Shown here: positions 22,080-33,867 of the stretch, one piece after another
Position numbering within the stretch: the first letter of the stretch is position 1
Layout of the letters: the number at the start of each line of letters is the position of its first letter
Assembly (NCBI GenBank): GCA_000442125.1
Contig: KE546971.1
Span: 312,583 to 376,582 of the forward strand
Source: Opeltia flavorubescens
Lineage: Eukaryota; Ascomycota; Lecanoromycetes; Teloschistales; Teloschistaceae
DNA: 64,000 nt
Direction of reading: 5' to 3'
Notes under the pieces: generated by a model
Seen by the model: the letters and a program-made list of their open reading frames with translations, nothing else
Told to the model about the DNA's origin: nothing
Database searches by the model: none
Translations under genes and position numbers: made by a program

Positions 22080-22860
22080 GTAGGATATCGAGGGTGTGGG
22101 AAAGGAGAATGGGAGGATGAGAAGAGATGGGTTGGGGAGAATGGAGAGGAGCTGTCGTGTGTTCTGTACTTGAGAACAAGAGGTTCGAAATGGCGTTAGT
22201 TGGTTAATTAAGCTTCAACTTTTCCTACAATAGTGCTGTAATGCTAAAAACGTAAGACGTAGGACAAATAACTCGTTCTTTCCCACCACGGCCTCCGTCA
22301 AAGTGATTTTTTCTTTTAGTGAAAACATGAGGAAAACATACATGATTCACACTGACCTGATCCCACTCCCATCTCCCGTCATGAAACCCCATACTCGCAT
22401 ACATTACCCAGCTCAAGTTCTCTTCTCTCTCTCTCTTCCTTCCAACACTAATCTTGAAGAAGAAGAAGAAAAGGCAAAGATCATGACGCCATTGGCTCCA
22501 GACAGGCATTTCGCAAACAATAAATCAATAAAACATGCTGTAAGGCAAAACCCTAACTCACAAATGACACCTGGATATTACTTGTTGTGCACACCACCTG
22601 CAGACCAAATATCATATGATAGGAACTCCTGGATATTAAGTGATCCCCCCACCTCCGTAGCAGATACCGCAAGATACGCCTCGCTTTGCCTTTTGAATTC
22701 GTCCCATCCATCCGTCCTGTCATCGTAATTCCCCTAAAACTCCAGAGACGCATTCCCTCTTCGTTGAAAAGTTTTGACCTCGTCTATTCGTCGCTCGAAA
22801 ATCTTCGCTGGAGGGAATTTCGCACATCCCTCCCAGCACGTATTTAGTGAAATCTCCCCT
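22080..22860. other. Intergenic, convergent 3' ends
   Basis: Between kinesin-5 and the F-box gene. Short open frames lack family motifs. Nothing gene-like seen. Confidence 0.5.
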
Positions 22861-24743
22861 TCACAGCCTCGACCCCACCAGCTCAGCATACGCATCCACG
22901 TTAATACTCCTCGGTCTTCCTCCACTCGACGATGGCCCACAAGATACCAATCTATGCTCCAGAGACCCATTCTCATCTCTTCCAGGACGAATACAGCTAA
23001 GATCCAGACAATCATACTCGGCATCAGGTCTAACTTCGTCGAGCAACTCAAGGATCTCGTTATTCCAAATACCCGTCACCGAATTACCTTGAAGATGAAA
23101 ATAGGGGTTGAGAAGTGGATTGGGGCTGTCAAGATCCAAGAAACGGATACGTAAATAATGGAGCGAGGTGAAAACCGATAAAGAACGAATAGCTTCAATG
23201 ACCAGGTTTTTGAAAGCGTTGATGAAATCAAGTTGATAGATGCCTGTTGCGTCATTTCCTAAGCCCGGGAACGCATAAGGTCGGCAGCAGTTCCGGATGA
23301 CCAAGTCCACCGACTTCAGACGAGGACTATCACGCCGACGGGCGGCGGCATCGGTAGCGACACGGAAAAGTGAGGCGCAAACACGGCCTGTGAAGCTAAA
23401 AGATTCAAGATTGGGAAAGACACGACCAATCTCCTTGCAGACATGGTGTTCGGAGAATAGGCTTTGCCATTTGTCGGGTGATGAAGAGCTTTTTGCTGTC
23501 AGACCTTCAAGACAGATGTTCAGATCTTTGATTGATGGTGGAAAGAATCTGAGAACGCTGCAGATGGTCTCATAAGCCTGGGGTTTTGGCTTGGCGTAGA
23601 TACAGTGATACTCCTGTAGGTTGGGTAGAGCTGCCTCGAGAAAGCTGAAATGGTAGGGCTCCCTAATGATGTTCCAGGCACCCTTAAGGACGAGACTGCG
23701 GATCTGAGGATTCAGTGGTAATCCATGGTGTCCGATTGATATAAGCGATGGGGGACGCTGCGAAGCTACGGACAATTCTCCTCTTTGTCGGCGTGTTCTG
23801 ATAAGAGGCGTTCTCTTCCCTTGACCACCTTCAATAGTCAAAGCATACACTTGCGAGAAGAGATCTCGAGTGATCTCAAAAATATCCTCCAAGGTTACAT
23901 TCTGTGAGGCTTGCTGAAAAGACTGGGTCATGTCGCTGATATCTTGAACCACGACAGCACTCCGCACATGTACAGGATTTTGCCTCACTGCATCAGGTCG
24001 GTGCGTGAATGCTGTTGGAGGAATATCTGTAAAACGTCGGCTGGCCTTGATCTCCCAGACTGGGACCCAGACCTCGAAATGACGGACATGAGCACGAAGA
24101 TGACTGTAGTTGGTAAACCAATCTCTGCATTCAGCCAACCCTGAGTATGTGCCTTTGACTTTGACTGCAATCCCATGTTACTAGACAATACACGAGGTAT
24201 CCGGCTGAAGGGATAGAACATACTGTGTCTGTAGAGCCTCTCCTGTATGAGCGTCCTCCAAGTTTTAGATACCAAGGCTAGATCAGACAGCTGTTTCCTT
24301 CGTGGATGCCGCATTGCCGTGCTCCAGTTCCTAAAGCCGCGAGTGGTCTTTATTGAACCTGGTGTAATCCCCCCTAAATGGCCAGCCAAATATTCTATCA
24401 CACAATCTTGAACCTCCACTGGAAGCTCGGTCAGGTGTACGGAATGGGGTTGTGTCTGCATTGACAAGCGTGTCATATGTTCGGCGTTGGTGTCTTCTGC
24501 ATCTTGACGCATGACGTCGACCCCTTGCAGAAGTGATTGGACATCGATATCATCTTGAGGCCTATGTTTTATTCGAGATGGTCTTCGTAGAACAGGTGGA
24601 GTTTTTGGACATGGCTTTTGCTGACAGTCGCGTGCGGATTTTTGTGACGGGATCGGAAGATCTGTGACTGATGCGACCGTGTGGGAGATGGGAGGTGCTC
24701 CGTCCTCAGTCATTTGTGTAGATGAGTCTATCTTGGTCTCCAT
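22861..24743 (-). CDS. F-box protein, putative SCF ubiquitin-ligase adaptor
   Basis: Exons on the minus strand are 24743-24224 and 24140-22861 (intron 83 nt), giving 599 residues. A disordered N-terminus is followed by an F-box: HLTELPVEVQDCVIEYLAGH, then LALVSKTWRTLIQERLYRH. The join to LAECRDWFTNYSHLRAHVRH is typical of fungal F-box proteins with a Leu-rich C-terminal half; IRSLVLKGAWNI, FFPPSIKDLNICLEG and FTSLHYLRIRFLDLD look like irregular LRRs. F-box proteins bind Skp1 and bring substrates to cullin-1 ligases; the substrate is unknown. The ATG at 24743 is the first in the frame; the frame is open up to 24905 without an ATG and a further 5' exon cannot be excluded. Confidence 0.8.
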
Positions 24744-25769
24744 TGAATTGCTGGCTGTGAGAGCTAGAGAATCGAGAGAGGCCAAGGGTTTCAGGCAGCT
24801 GGGAGGTTGATTGTGACGTAGGTTCGTGGTTGGTGAGCTTTGGTTTTCGCTATGGGGATGTGGTCGAGCAGAGCAAGTGGTGACTGATCTGTTGTGATGA
24901 ACCACTTGGAAGCGGTTTCATCATGGATATCCTGATGTGATCGACCATCAGTAATTGTCAATGCTGCAGTGGAGTGAAAGAAGTGGGACGGGGCTTGCAA
25001 TTGCCGGTGGCTTAGAACGAGTGGCTTCCTTAAATCTGACTACTTCTAGCATCGGGCGACTTGCATGACAGAGATGAATCTATATATATTTCAAAAGCAA
25101 GTCGGAGAAAAGGGTCAAATAAATCTCACCACCACGCAATAAGTTATCGATTTAGCAATTTTCTATCCAATTGAGCAAGTGCGATCCATCCGTTTATGTA
25201 CCAAATGTACCGACAGATTATCCGAGCCAGTTTATTCAAATCGATGGCTCCTTCCCGCCACGACGCGCATGCTCAGCCATGCCGTTCTACGGCTTGCTAA
25301 CCTTGGTGCAAATAGAATCTCCGCAAAAAGGCTTGATTAGGTCCCGAGCATCATTCGCTACCTCATTCCCTACACGGTGCAGTACTTATTCGATGAGCTG
25401 CAAGATGTGATGCATTACAGCGAGCGAGGTCAGCGGCTGCCAACCACACCAGGTTTTCCCTCGTTGTAGTCACTAGGATCTTGTGCATTCTTCAATATGA
25501 GCACATCTTCGGCACAACAGCAGCCATGAGGATAAGGACTGAGTTGCAATTTGACATCAGTGCTGTCAGACTTTGGTAAGAGAATCCAGATCAAAGGCAG
25601 TACTTTAGGATGGTGGATATAATTGTATATAAAACTTGTAGAGACACGTATTTTACAGGAACAGTCTCGAAAGGGTTAATCACTTACAAAATGGCCTCGC
25701 TTCTACCGACAGCAATCGCGAACCCAATGCCGGATTTTTGTACGAAACAAATCGACGAATTGTAAACAT
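24744..25769. other. Intergenic, about 1 kb
   Basis: Promoter side of the F-box gene and 3' flank of ERG9. Contains a short TATATATATT run near 25080. No coding or RNA feature supported. Confidence 0.5.
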
Positions 25770-27406
25770 TCACAACTCTCCACGATCATATTTATCGACA
25801 ATAGTTCGTGCAGCGTCTGGATTCGGACGACTGAACTTCCCTTGCGTGAGCTCTTTGGCAGCGACGTCGAAACGAGCTCCTAGCATCCATGCTATGCCAA
25901 TCTAGAATCAATTAGCCTTAATCCTATTGGGTGATCCTTATTAGCCACTAACCATAATGCACGAAATCACGAGTAAGAAGCTCATGACGATAGCCAACAT
26001 ATAGACTGAGGGAGACGTTAGCAGGGATGATCTAATGAGCTTGTCCACAGTCTTCTTACTTGTGTCCCACTTGGCTTCTTCCCGTTCTGCAATCTCTTTT
26101 GCAGATAATTTTGGCTTATCTTCTTCAGCGAGGGCCTTGGGGTCTTGGGATGGGTATATCGACTCGATGAATTGCTCAATCTATCCAGTGTCAGAAAATG
26201 AAGAAAGCTCGGAGTTTCGAAAATGCTACCTTGCCGCATGCAATACTGATCTTCAGAAAATTTGGATCTTTCGGCGTATTCTTCTTGTGTATTTGCCTTG
26301 TGTATTCTCTGAAGACTTCACACACCTTTCGGAGATTCTGAGTTGAATTAAGCATAATCTGGCATGCTGAGCCTTTAGTAATTTTGATATTCTTCTTGAA
26401 GATGAGGGGGTTTCGGAAGACTAGCGCCAAGGTTGCAATCGCCATCGATTGTGGAATAGCAGCAAAATTGAAGACCGACTGTTCTTTCAATCCAGCAAGA
26501 TAGAAAAGACACTCATCGGCATGGTTGAGTGAGATCAGCACCATTTCGGAGCTACAGTTCAGGGCGGACTCTTGATTTTCAGGCTTGAAGAGATCTTCAA
26601 ACTTGTCCACGTACTTGGACCAGACCTCGCGTGGCCAAAATCGTCTTCTGTCATCCCAGTCTTCCTTGACGTCTCGGATGATGTTGGTCTTCTGAAGAAA
26701 TAGGCCCATTGAATTTTGCAATTCCTCTCGATCTCTCAAAGCCGGGTTTGCCAGCCCACTCTCGACGAATAGTCGTGTGAGACCATTGCCAACCAATCCG
26801 GCAACATAATAACAATACTCGTCAAAGTCTTTCACGGTTTCCACACCATCCGTACCGTCCACAGCTCTTCTGCAGTAATCGGCCATGCCGTTGCCCATTT
26901 GTCGCGCGATATCATTGATGATCTCGCGATACACAGGCTTGACTTTCCGGTACTCTTCGGTGACATAATGGAACTGCACCAAAAGCTCACGGTCCTTTTC
27001 GTTCGGTCCATTCCCGCTGAAACTCCAGCCTTCCTTCTCTGTGATTTTGTGAAAGTCTCTCAACAATGGTTCCTTCTTCTCGATCGGGATTGTCATGTCA
27101 TCCTCAATTGTATCAAGTCCCCGCAGGATCAGGTAGAAGAGTGCAATAGGGACCAGTAGTTCCGGATGAAGCTCTTGTATGACTGAGCTAAAGCTTCGGC
27201 TCGTCTTGTCCAAGAATTCGTAGCATATTCGAAGGGAGACCGTTTCTTTTTCCGGATCACGTTGGTGTACAGGGTTATGCCATGTCTGCCTATTACTGCT
27301 TTAGCATGGTGTCATCAAGTTTTCCGGGAACGATAATTTACCATTGAAGGATTGACTTCAGCTCCTGGAAATGAATAGTGTAGTAGATGATATTTGAGAC
27401 ACCCAT
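25770..27406 (-). CDS. ERG9: Squalene synthase (farnesyl-diphosphate farnesyltransferase)
   Basis: Condenses two farnesyl diphosphates to squalene with NADPH, the first committed step to ergosterol, on the ER membrane. Exons on the minus strand are 27406-27342, 27289-26230, 26180-26060, 26005-25953 and 25901-25770, giving 476 residues. The first Asp-rich motif DTIEDD is at 81-86 and the second, DVKED, at 228-232 in [17 protein letters not shown]. The flap and catalytic blocks [17 protein letters not shown] and YCRRAVDG are present. The C-terminal anchor [20 protein letters not shown] (from about 417) is spread over two small exons. The four introns are 48-54 nt with clear CTAAC or CTAAT branch points. 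The N-terminus [20 protein letters not shown] matches fungal Erg9. Confidence 0.96.
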
Positions 27407-27810
27407 TGTGCTAACTTGATGAAAGACAGGATGCGGCTTTATTACGCACGCATGTCGAGAGAGATGAAGGGCAGGAAAGAATATAGTTCCAAAGTATGTG
27501 AAAGAGGGTGTCTACCTGCTGACTCCTTCCAAAAGGGTTGGCGGAAAGAAGCGATTGAACCTCGCGAATCGCAAAAAAGAATTGGGTGTCAATCGCGAAA
27601 TGGTTTTAGACCCTTCAGACCGCTACTGTGAAAATACCCTGCGTAGATCGAATGGAACGTTTCCGGCAACGCTAAACGGTTTTGAGAAGCGTGCGTCATA
27701 TCTTGTGATTCGAGGAATCTTTACTTACACGTTTGCCTATTCTGTCCTTACAAAACCTTATCTTTGGTAACATCATTCATCAGAGCAGGTCTATTTTATC
27801 ACGCCGAGAT
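27407..27810. other. Divergent promoter region, ERG9 and J-protein gene
   Basis: 404 bp between divergent start codons. No other feature recognised. Confidence 0.5.
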
Positions 27811-29345
27811 ATGGTAGCAGATACCGCTTATTACGATGCTCTTGGAGTCGCGCCGACTGCCACAGAGCTTGAAATAAAAAAAGCCTATAGAAAGCTTGCG
27901 ATAACGACACATCCGGATAAGAACCCTGGAGATGAGACAGCACACGCTAGATTCCAAGCTATAGGCGAGGCCTACCAGGTCCTGAGCAATGACGAGCTTC
28001 GCAAACGATATGACAAATTTGGAAAATCGGAGGCTGTACCAGGGGGTGGCTTCGAAGACCCAGCTGAGTTCTTTGGTATGATCTTCGGAGGGGAGGCGTT
28101 CGTGGATCTCATAGGGGAGCTATCACTCATGAAGGACCTTACCAAATCTATGGAAATTACAACCAAACAGATGGAAGAAGAGGAAGTCGCAGCAAAGGCA
28201 GATGAAAAACTCAAGGCAACAGAGCATGGGACGACGGGAGTTGATGGCGAACATCCTGAAAAGAAGACTTTTGGTGCAGGCGTACCAAGTGCGACCGCTT
28301 CTGATGATCTAAAGCCTCCAGCTCCAGAAAAACCATCCCCTTCTTCAGGTGCATCCACGCCGCGAAGAAACTATGGACAGCAGGCAATAATGGACAGATC
28401 CGAAGAAGAGGCCAGAATGGATGCTGCAGGTCTAACAGCGGAAGAGAAAGAGCTCCGACGGAAAGAGAAGAAGAAAGGCTTAACCAAAGAACAGCGGGAG
28501 GAATTAGCTGCACATGAGGCGGAGCGTCGGAGGATACGAGAAGAAAGAGTAGACACGCTAGCCAAGAAGATGTTGGACCGTATAAGCATTTGGACGGAAA
28601 CCGACAAAGGTGGCGACGTCACGAAAGCTTTCCAGGAGAAGACTAGGCTGGAGGTGGAGAATCTCAAGATGGAATCTTTCGGTCTTGAGATACTCCACGC
28701 CATCGGGACGACATATTTACAGAAAGCAACTTCTTTCCTGAAATCGCAAAAATTCCTAGGTATCTCAGGCTTCTTTTCACGACTGAAAGACAGAGGCACC
28801 TGGGCAAAGGACACGTGGAGTACCATTTCGACCGCAATAGACGCTCAACTTACCATGGAAGAAATGGCGAAAATGGAAGAAAAGGGAGGCGAGGACTGGA
28901 CTGATGAGAAGAAAGCCGAGTACGAGAGGAAGGTTACTGGGAAGATTCTCGCTGCAGCTTGGAAAGGAAGTCGGTACGAGATCCAAAGCGTACTGCGAGA
29001 CGTTTGTGACAAGGTCTTGAATGACAAGAACGTCAAGATGGAAAAGAGAGTGGAGCGGGCACATGCTTTGATTATCTCCGGCACAATTTACCAAAATGTA
29101 CGTCGTTTGGTTCACATTGAGATACCTTGATTTGTGCTGACATCTTCAAGGCCCAGAGAGATCCCGATGAAGAAGGCGATTACATGGCATTCGAACAACT
29201 CATGGCAGAGGCTCAGATGAAGAAAGGCAAGGATGAGCGGAAGGACTCAAAGAAAACGAAGAAAGACGAAACACCGCCGCATCAGCACTCGCACGATCAT
29301 CACCACCATCACGAACATCACACCGAGAAACCTACCACAACCTAA
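27811..29345 (+). CDS. J-domain co-chaperone with DnaJ-X domain (Caj1/Djp1-like)
   Basis: Stimulates Hsp70 ATPase. Exons are 27811-29097 and 29151-29345, giving 493 residues. The J domain is N-terminal (YYDALGVAPTATELEIKKAY) with the HPD tripeptide in THPDKNPGDETAHARF. There is no Gly/Phe-zinc-finger module; instead a DnaJ-X-type C-terminal domain is present (AKKMLDRISIWTETD; LEILHAIGTTYLQKATSFL; AWKGSRYEIQSVLRDVCDKV). This is the arrangement of yeast Caj1 and Djp1, the latter involved in import of peroxisomal and mitochondrial proteins, so class B/C rather than DnaJ type I. The tail is Lys-rich and ends in a His cluster (HQHSHDHHHHHEHH), an unusual possible metal-binding end. A longer frame upstream of 27811 lacks J-domain similarity, so I start at this ATG. 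Confidence 0.9.
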
Positions 29346-29663
29346 TTCTGCATATGGCGCTTTGAAATTGGATCTTTAGACTTTTGTTCCGGTGTTGTTG
29401 CGATGTTGGCTTGCGGTCAAATATACCTCGAGCATACCTACTCCCCTAAATTGATCAATGGAAGAATACCCTGAAAAATCAATGCACCATATAGACCAAC
29501 AAAATCTCTCCGCTGAAATCAGCTATTCGCTCATCTGTTTTGGTGAGCTCTCATAGCCAAATGCAGTCATCACTCCATGATCCTATGCCATCCTCGCTAT
29601 GCAATCTTTGAACCCATACATCCACCAAAGCCATCCATTTGTCCAATCCAACTCTACATGCAA
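29346..29663. other. Intergenic, convergent
   Basis: 3' flanks of the J-protein gene and the following minus-strand gene. Nothing else seen. Confidence 0.4.
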
Positions 29664-30320
29664 TTATCTCCCCTCCCCATCTTCCCTCAAATCCCTTCCC
29701 CCAAAGCCCCCACCCTTCAGCCCTCCTACTCCTACTCCCACCGCAGCACCACCATCCCTCCCCCCAACACCCTCAACAACCCTCCTCAGCTCCCCCATCC
29801 TCCTCCCAAACCTCTCCACCAACACCTCCACCCCCTCCCCCTCCCCCTCCTCTCTATCACCCCCCTCCGCGCCGGAAAGCTCAACACCCTCAACCCTCAA
29901 CATCAGTTTTTCTCCTCCTCCACCCTCGTCGCCTTCCCAAGTAGGCGCCACCCCAATGGCCGCGTTCGTAATCTGCCATTGCGGAGAGAGGGATGAGGCG
30001 GCGAGGATTCTGGTGCCGGTGGGGTCGAGGTCGATTATTATGTATCTCTCCGCTGATGATGAGGACAGGGTAGGTGGGGAGCGGGAGGAAGCTTTGGGGG
30101 AGGTGGAGGTGGAAGGGAAAGTGGAGAGAGCGGCGCGGGTGGTGTGTTCAAGAGGGTCTGGGTCGGAGGTAAATGTGTAGTGGACTGTGGGGTGGTGGTG
30201 GGTTTCTTGTACCGAGGCTCCGGGGGAGGAGGAGGAGGTTGTGGATATGAGTGTGAAGAGGGGGTTGAAGGTGGGGGGAGGTGGGGCGGAGGCGGAGGGG
30301 TCGTCGGGGTGGGTTGACAT
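29664..30320 (-). CDS. Conserved-looking small fungal protein of unknown function
   Basis: A single exon of 218 residues from the ATG at 30320. The central part looks conserved and folded: NPLFTLISTTSSSSPG, HPTVHYTFTSDPDPL, ERYIIIDLDPTGTRILAASS and SLSPQWQITNAAIGVAP, then LMLRVEGVEL. The C-terminus is extremely Gly/Glu/Arg-rich. I have seen this arrangement in uncharacterised Pezizomycotina proteins but cannot name a family. The DNA is strongly C/T-skewed on the plus strand, so several other frames are also open; the minus frame is preferred because only it shows ordered, hydrophobic-patterned sequence. No signal peptide or membrane helix. Confidence 0.6.
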   Translation of the reverse strand: MSTHPDDPSASAPPPPTFNPLFTLISTTSSSSPGASVQETHHHPTVHYTFTSDPDPLEHTTRAALSTFPSTSTSPKASSRSPPTLSSSSAERYIIIDLDPTGTRILAASSLSPQWQITNAAIGVAPTWEGDEGGGGEKLMLRVEGVELSGAEGGDREEGEGEGVEVLVERFGRRMGELRRVVEGVGGRDGGAAVGVGVGGLKGGGFGGRDLREDGEGR

Positions 30321-30844
30321 TCTTGGTGTAGGAGGGTGGATGGTGGTCACATCTTCGAGGTTGTTTGATGGATCTCGGAGTTATGAGGTGCTCTTTGTGG
30401 GATGATCAGGTTAATTAATGTGAGACAACATCTTAGAAACCTCGGTATGAATAATCATGTGGACCTTTTAGGTCACATTACTGTGGTTGACTATATACTT
30501 GTTCCAAAAGCCGCTTCGAAGTGGTAACAGTTAAGATAATTGCCTTTTGCAACATCTATTCACTGCTACGCCTCGCTTCTCGAACACTCATGCTCGAGTT
30601 ATGTTGCGATACAAAAGGTGCAACGATCCTCCCCATGTCTCTCCTACCATTACGTGCCGGAATAGCATTGAAGTAAGAGGTTGCTCTATGAGAGCCTCGC
30701 ACGAAACTTTTATGCCGAGTTCATGCCATGCTCACACGGATTCGGAACCATGAGCAGCTTCCAGATGATAATGAGTATGCGTAGTGTTGATACCAAGAGC
30801 AGTAGTGTGCAGAGAATGTCAATTGTTTATACAACGAAGCTTTC
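30321..30844. other. Intergenic
   Basis: About 520 bp, promoter side of the small gene and 3' flank of APC11. No feature recognised. Confidence 0.5.
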
Positions 30845-31254
30845 TCACTCGTCGCTCTGCTTCCACTCGAATTCTGAAAAGCATTCAGCGATCTTGCTCA
30901 ACCTAAGCATGAAAAATGGCATACTTTGCCGGCACATAGGACACAAGCCTTTCGATGAGTCTTGTTGGATCCAAGTCATGAGACAGTGCTAGCTGGAGTC
31001 AGCAAGGCATCATGTCCATGCACTCTCAGCTCACCATATGGAAGGAATGACCACATTTGCCGTTTACTGCGTCCCAGTCAACACGAAGAAGACAAAAGAC
31101 TGAAATGCATACATAGAGTGCAGTCGTCGCCCGGATACTTGCAAGTCGGACATGTCCCATCGAATTGGACTCGACAAATACCGCACACATCGTCTTCGGG
31201 CATATCCCAACGCCATGAGGCAACGGCATTCCACTCTTTGATAGTAACCTTCAT
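30845..31254 (-). CDS. APC11: Anaphase-promoting complex subunit 11, RING-H2 protein
   Basis: Catalytic RING subunit of the APC/C ubiquitin ligase that recruits E2 and drives metaphase-anaphase transition. Exons on the minus strand are 31254-31113, 31066-31035, 30988-30925 and 30873-30845, giving 88 residues; the introns are 46-51 nt. MKVTIKEWNAVASWRWDMPE is the canonical start. Zinc ligands run in order: CGIC, CPTCKYPGDDC, CGHSFHMHC and CPMC. The protein ends CRQKFEWKQSDE, exactly the family ending, which appears only when the last intron is spliced. All four joins preserve frame and RING spacing. Because the exons are tiny (down to 29 nt) the gene is easy to miss. Confidence 0.95.
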
Positions 31255-32010
31255 GATGGATGACACAACGCCAATGAAATCTTCTCTCCTTCTGGGACTC
31301 GGTCGGTCTTTGAAAAATGAGGCTTTGAAGTTTAAATTTTCTCGATATTCAAAGGAAGCTGTCCCCAGGAAAGTCCCGCTGCTAGTGACCAGGGTTTAGA
31401 ACGATTCGTGATGAATTCCCTCGAGAGGGTACAAAAGCATGAGCACAATTTTAGGTCTTGTGACCTAGTCTCGGAATGACATGAGACTTGGAAAAAACGC
31501 AAACGGGATCCGTTGTAAGAGATACTGCAAACGAGGTATCATGAAATTTCTACAGAATTGTCCGTCTGTTTGTTTACAATTATGTGCCAAGACGAATTGT
31601 GGTCGGAATAATTGAACGCCGCGCCAGGCCAGACGCAGCTCGAATCCAATAGCTCCTATCTCAAGTTTCCCAGAAGTAAACCTGCTTATCTCGTATGGAC
31701 AATCTTGGTTGTTGCTTTCAAGTGTTTAGATTCAGCACATTATGATCTGAAAAAATTTTATGGCAATAAAATGATCTAGAAGTTCCAGCAGGGATAGCTA
31801 GTCTCCAATGCTGGGCTTGGCGCGGAGCTCAGTTGTCCCGAAGGAGGCTCAGGGTTTCCTCAGCGTCAGAGCAGACAACTTTGAAGATACCTTCTATCAT
31901 TTGAGAGATTTTCATATCAATCAGGATCGCCGTCTCTACCGGCAATCTTCGATTCACTGGCTTGGACCCTGACCCCAAGATTTCGCTGGATAGGAGCTTT
32001 GAGCTTGATA
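31255..32010. other. Divergent promoter region, APC11 and sulfurtransferase
   Basis: 756 bp between divergent starts, partly AT-rich (AAAAAATTTTATGG near 31750). No coding or RNA feature supported. Confidence 0.5.
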
Positions 32011-33098
32011 ATGGCTGTTATAGCTCTGCTAGCGCGGTTTTCCTCACCGTTAGCCAAGCCAAGTCTCACTCTTCCCGTTCGAGCTCAGGTTCAGATTGGT
32101 GGCACTCGCAAGCTCCATCTTCAATCCTACCTTGTCACTCCCAAGGAGCTGTCAAATGCTCTTACCAAGAATGTACCGACCAAAAATGCAACTGGCCGAG
32201 TCGTTCCACTGTGTGCGGCATGGTTAATGCCAAACGATCCTCAGGGCAGAACCGGTCGACAGCTCTTCCAAGAGAAGCGCATTCCTTCTGCGAAATTCTT
32301 CGATGTCGATGCAGTCAAGGACCATGGCTCACCTTACCCACACATGCTTCCTTCGCCCGAAAATTTTGCTAGAGCGATGCAAAAGATGGGAATCAGGAGA
32401 GAGGATGAACTAGTCGTTTACGATACGCAGGAGCTGGGCCTCTTTAGTGCACCTCGTGTTGCATGGACATTGAATGTTTTTGGTCATCCTGGTGTTCACA
32501 TTCTCAACAACTTCCGAGTGTGGGTTCAGCAGGGTTACCCGACAGAAGATGGGAAAATGGAGGGGGGCGAGGATGAAACCAGCGACTATCCTGTCCCGAA
32601 AATGGATGAGTCTAAAGTGGTGCATTTTCCAAACATGAAGGAAATTGTGCAAGATCAAACAAAGGGAAATCCCAAGGGTATACAAATAGTAGACGCTCGG
32701 AGTGTACCTCGGTGGACAGGTAGTGAACCCGAACCAAGGCCCGGACTTCCCAATGGTCATATGCCAGGGAGCATAAATGTGCCTTTCATGGAGCTTTTGG
32801 ATCCCAACACTAAGACTCTCCTCCCTGGCCAAAAGTTGAGGCAGCTGTTCGAGTCAAAGGGCATAGATCCTGGAAAGCCAATAGTCAACAGCTGTGGGAC
32901 TGGCGTCACAGCAGCAATCGTAGATGCTGCCATGACCGAAGCTGGTTTCGGAAAGCCCGAGAACCGAAAGCTCTATGATGGAAGTTGGACGTGAGTTCCC
33001 GGCATCTGCATAGTGTTTTTTTTTCCTGCTAACACAATCACAGGGAATGGGCCCAGCGAACTACTGAGGCCGACGGCATGATCCTTAAGACACAATGA
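32011..33098 (+). CDS. TUM1: Thiosulfate/3-mercaptopyruvate sulfurtransferase, two rhodanese domains
   Basis: Transfers sulfur from 3-mercaptopyruvate or thiosulfate to acceptors; the yeast homologue Tum1 feeds sulfur to tRNA thiolation. Exons are 32011-32990 and 33044-33098, giving 344 residues. The N-terminus (MAVIALLARFSSPLAKPSLT) is basic and amphipathic, consistent with mitochondrial targeting. The first rhodanese domain has RIPSAKFFDVDAVKDHGSPY and ELVVYDTQELGLFSAPRVAW. The second has IQIVDARSVPRWTG, GHMPGSINVPF and the active-site loop CGTGVTAA with Cys295; a Gly-Val-Thr-Ala loop favours mercaptopyruvate use. The last exon adds EWAQRTTEADGMILKTQ after GSW. The intron ends in a T-run and a GCTAACAC branch point. 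Confidence 0.92.
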
Positions 33099-33867
33099 AG
33101 CGAGATGTTATGGAAAAATCCTAGCGATTATCTAGGCCTGGGGGTTGGAAAGTCCTTGCCGATGAGATTTGGTGCTTCAAGCCATGCTATGGATACTCGA
33201 TTTGGTGGACCCGTTTGGCACTGTCCGTACGGCTGACATTCGTCCTAAACGGCCTCTATTAATAGGAAGTTGCAATTGACAAACGCTGCCGACAAAAAGT
33301 GTATCCCTGGAAGACCGCCACAAGTCTATCATTTCTTAACTTTGAAAGCCGATTTAGATGCTCCAATTCAAGTCAAATTGCTAGATGAAGCAGGTGACCA
33401 AATGACTGAGCACGCAGTTGGCAGATCTGTAATTTTCTGTTCCAGAAACCTAGAATGACACGGCGTAATTACTCACGGACCTCGGTTGTTGACATGCTTC
33501 GAGTTTAAGGTTAGCATTATTGAAGGAGGCGATCTGAAGCCAGGCTACGTAATAATACTTACGCTACGAATCCTGCGGGTCTTTACCACTACTACTATCT
33601 GTTCGACATATTCTGCAAATCGTGAAGTATCCCATCAACACATATGACTAGAATATTAGACTAGTAAAAGCAACTCACCGATTGTTTATTATTCAGTGCT
33701 GTTAACCTCGTTTGCTCCAGTTCATCAGGACACCCATTTTCTTTTGACCAATCGTAATCCTCTCTGTAACAACATGCTGAACGACTGCAACCTAGCCTTA
33801 AACTTCTTTCATGACACGAAACCCGATGACTGGTCTCTGACAATGCTACAAGCGTGTGCTATATCAA
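33099..33867. other. Intergenic
   Basis: 769 bp between two plus-strand genes; a few short frames without family motifs. Nothing else seen. Confidence 0.5.

Noticed and set aside
22303-22728. 141-codon plus-strand frame after kinesin-5
   Set aside because: No family motif; lies in a convergent 3' region with low-complexity Glu and Ser/Leu patches.
27733-27810. Upstream extension of the J-protein (26 more codons)
   Set aside because: The J domain begins right after the ATG at 27811; the upstream sequence is unlike the family and lies in the promoter.
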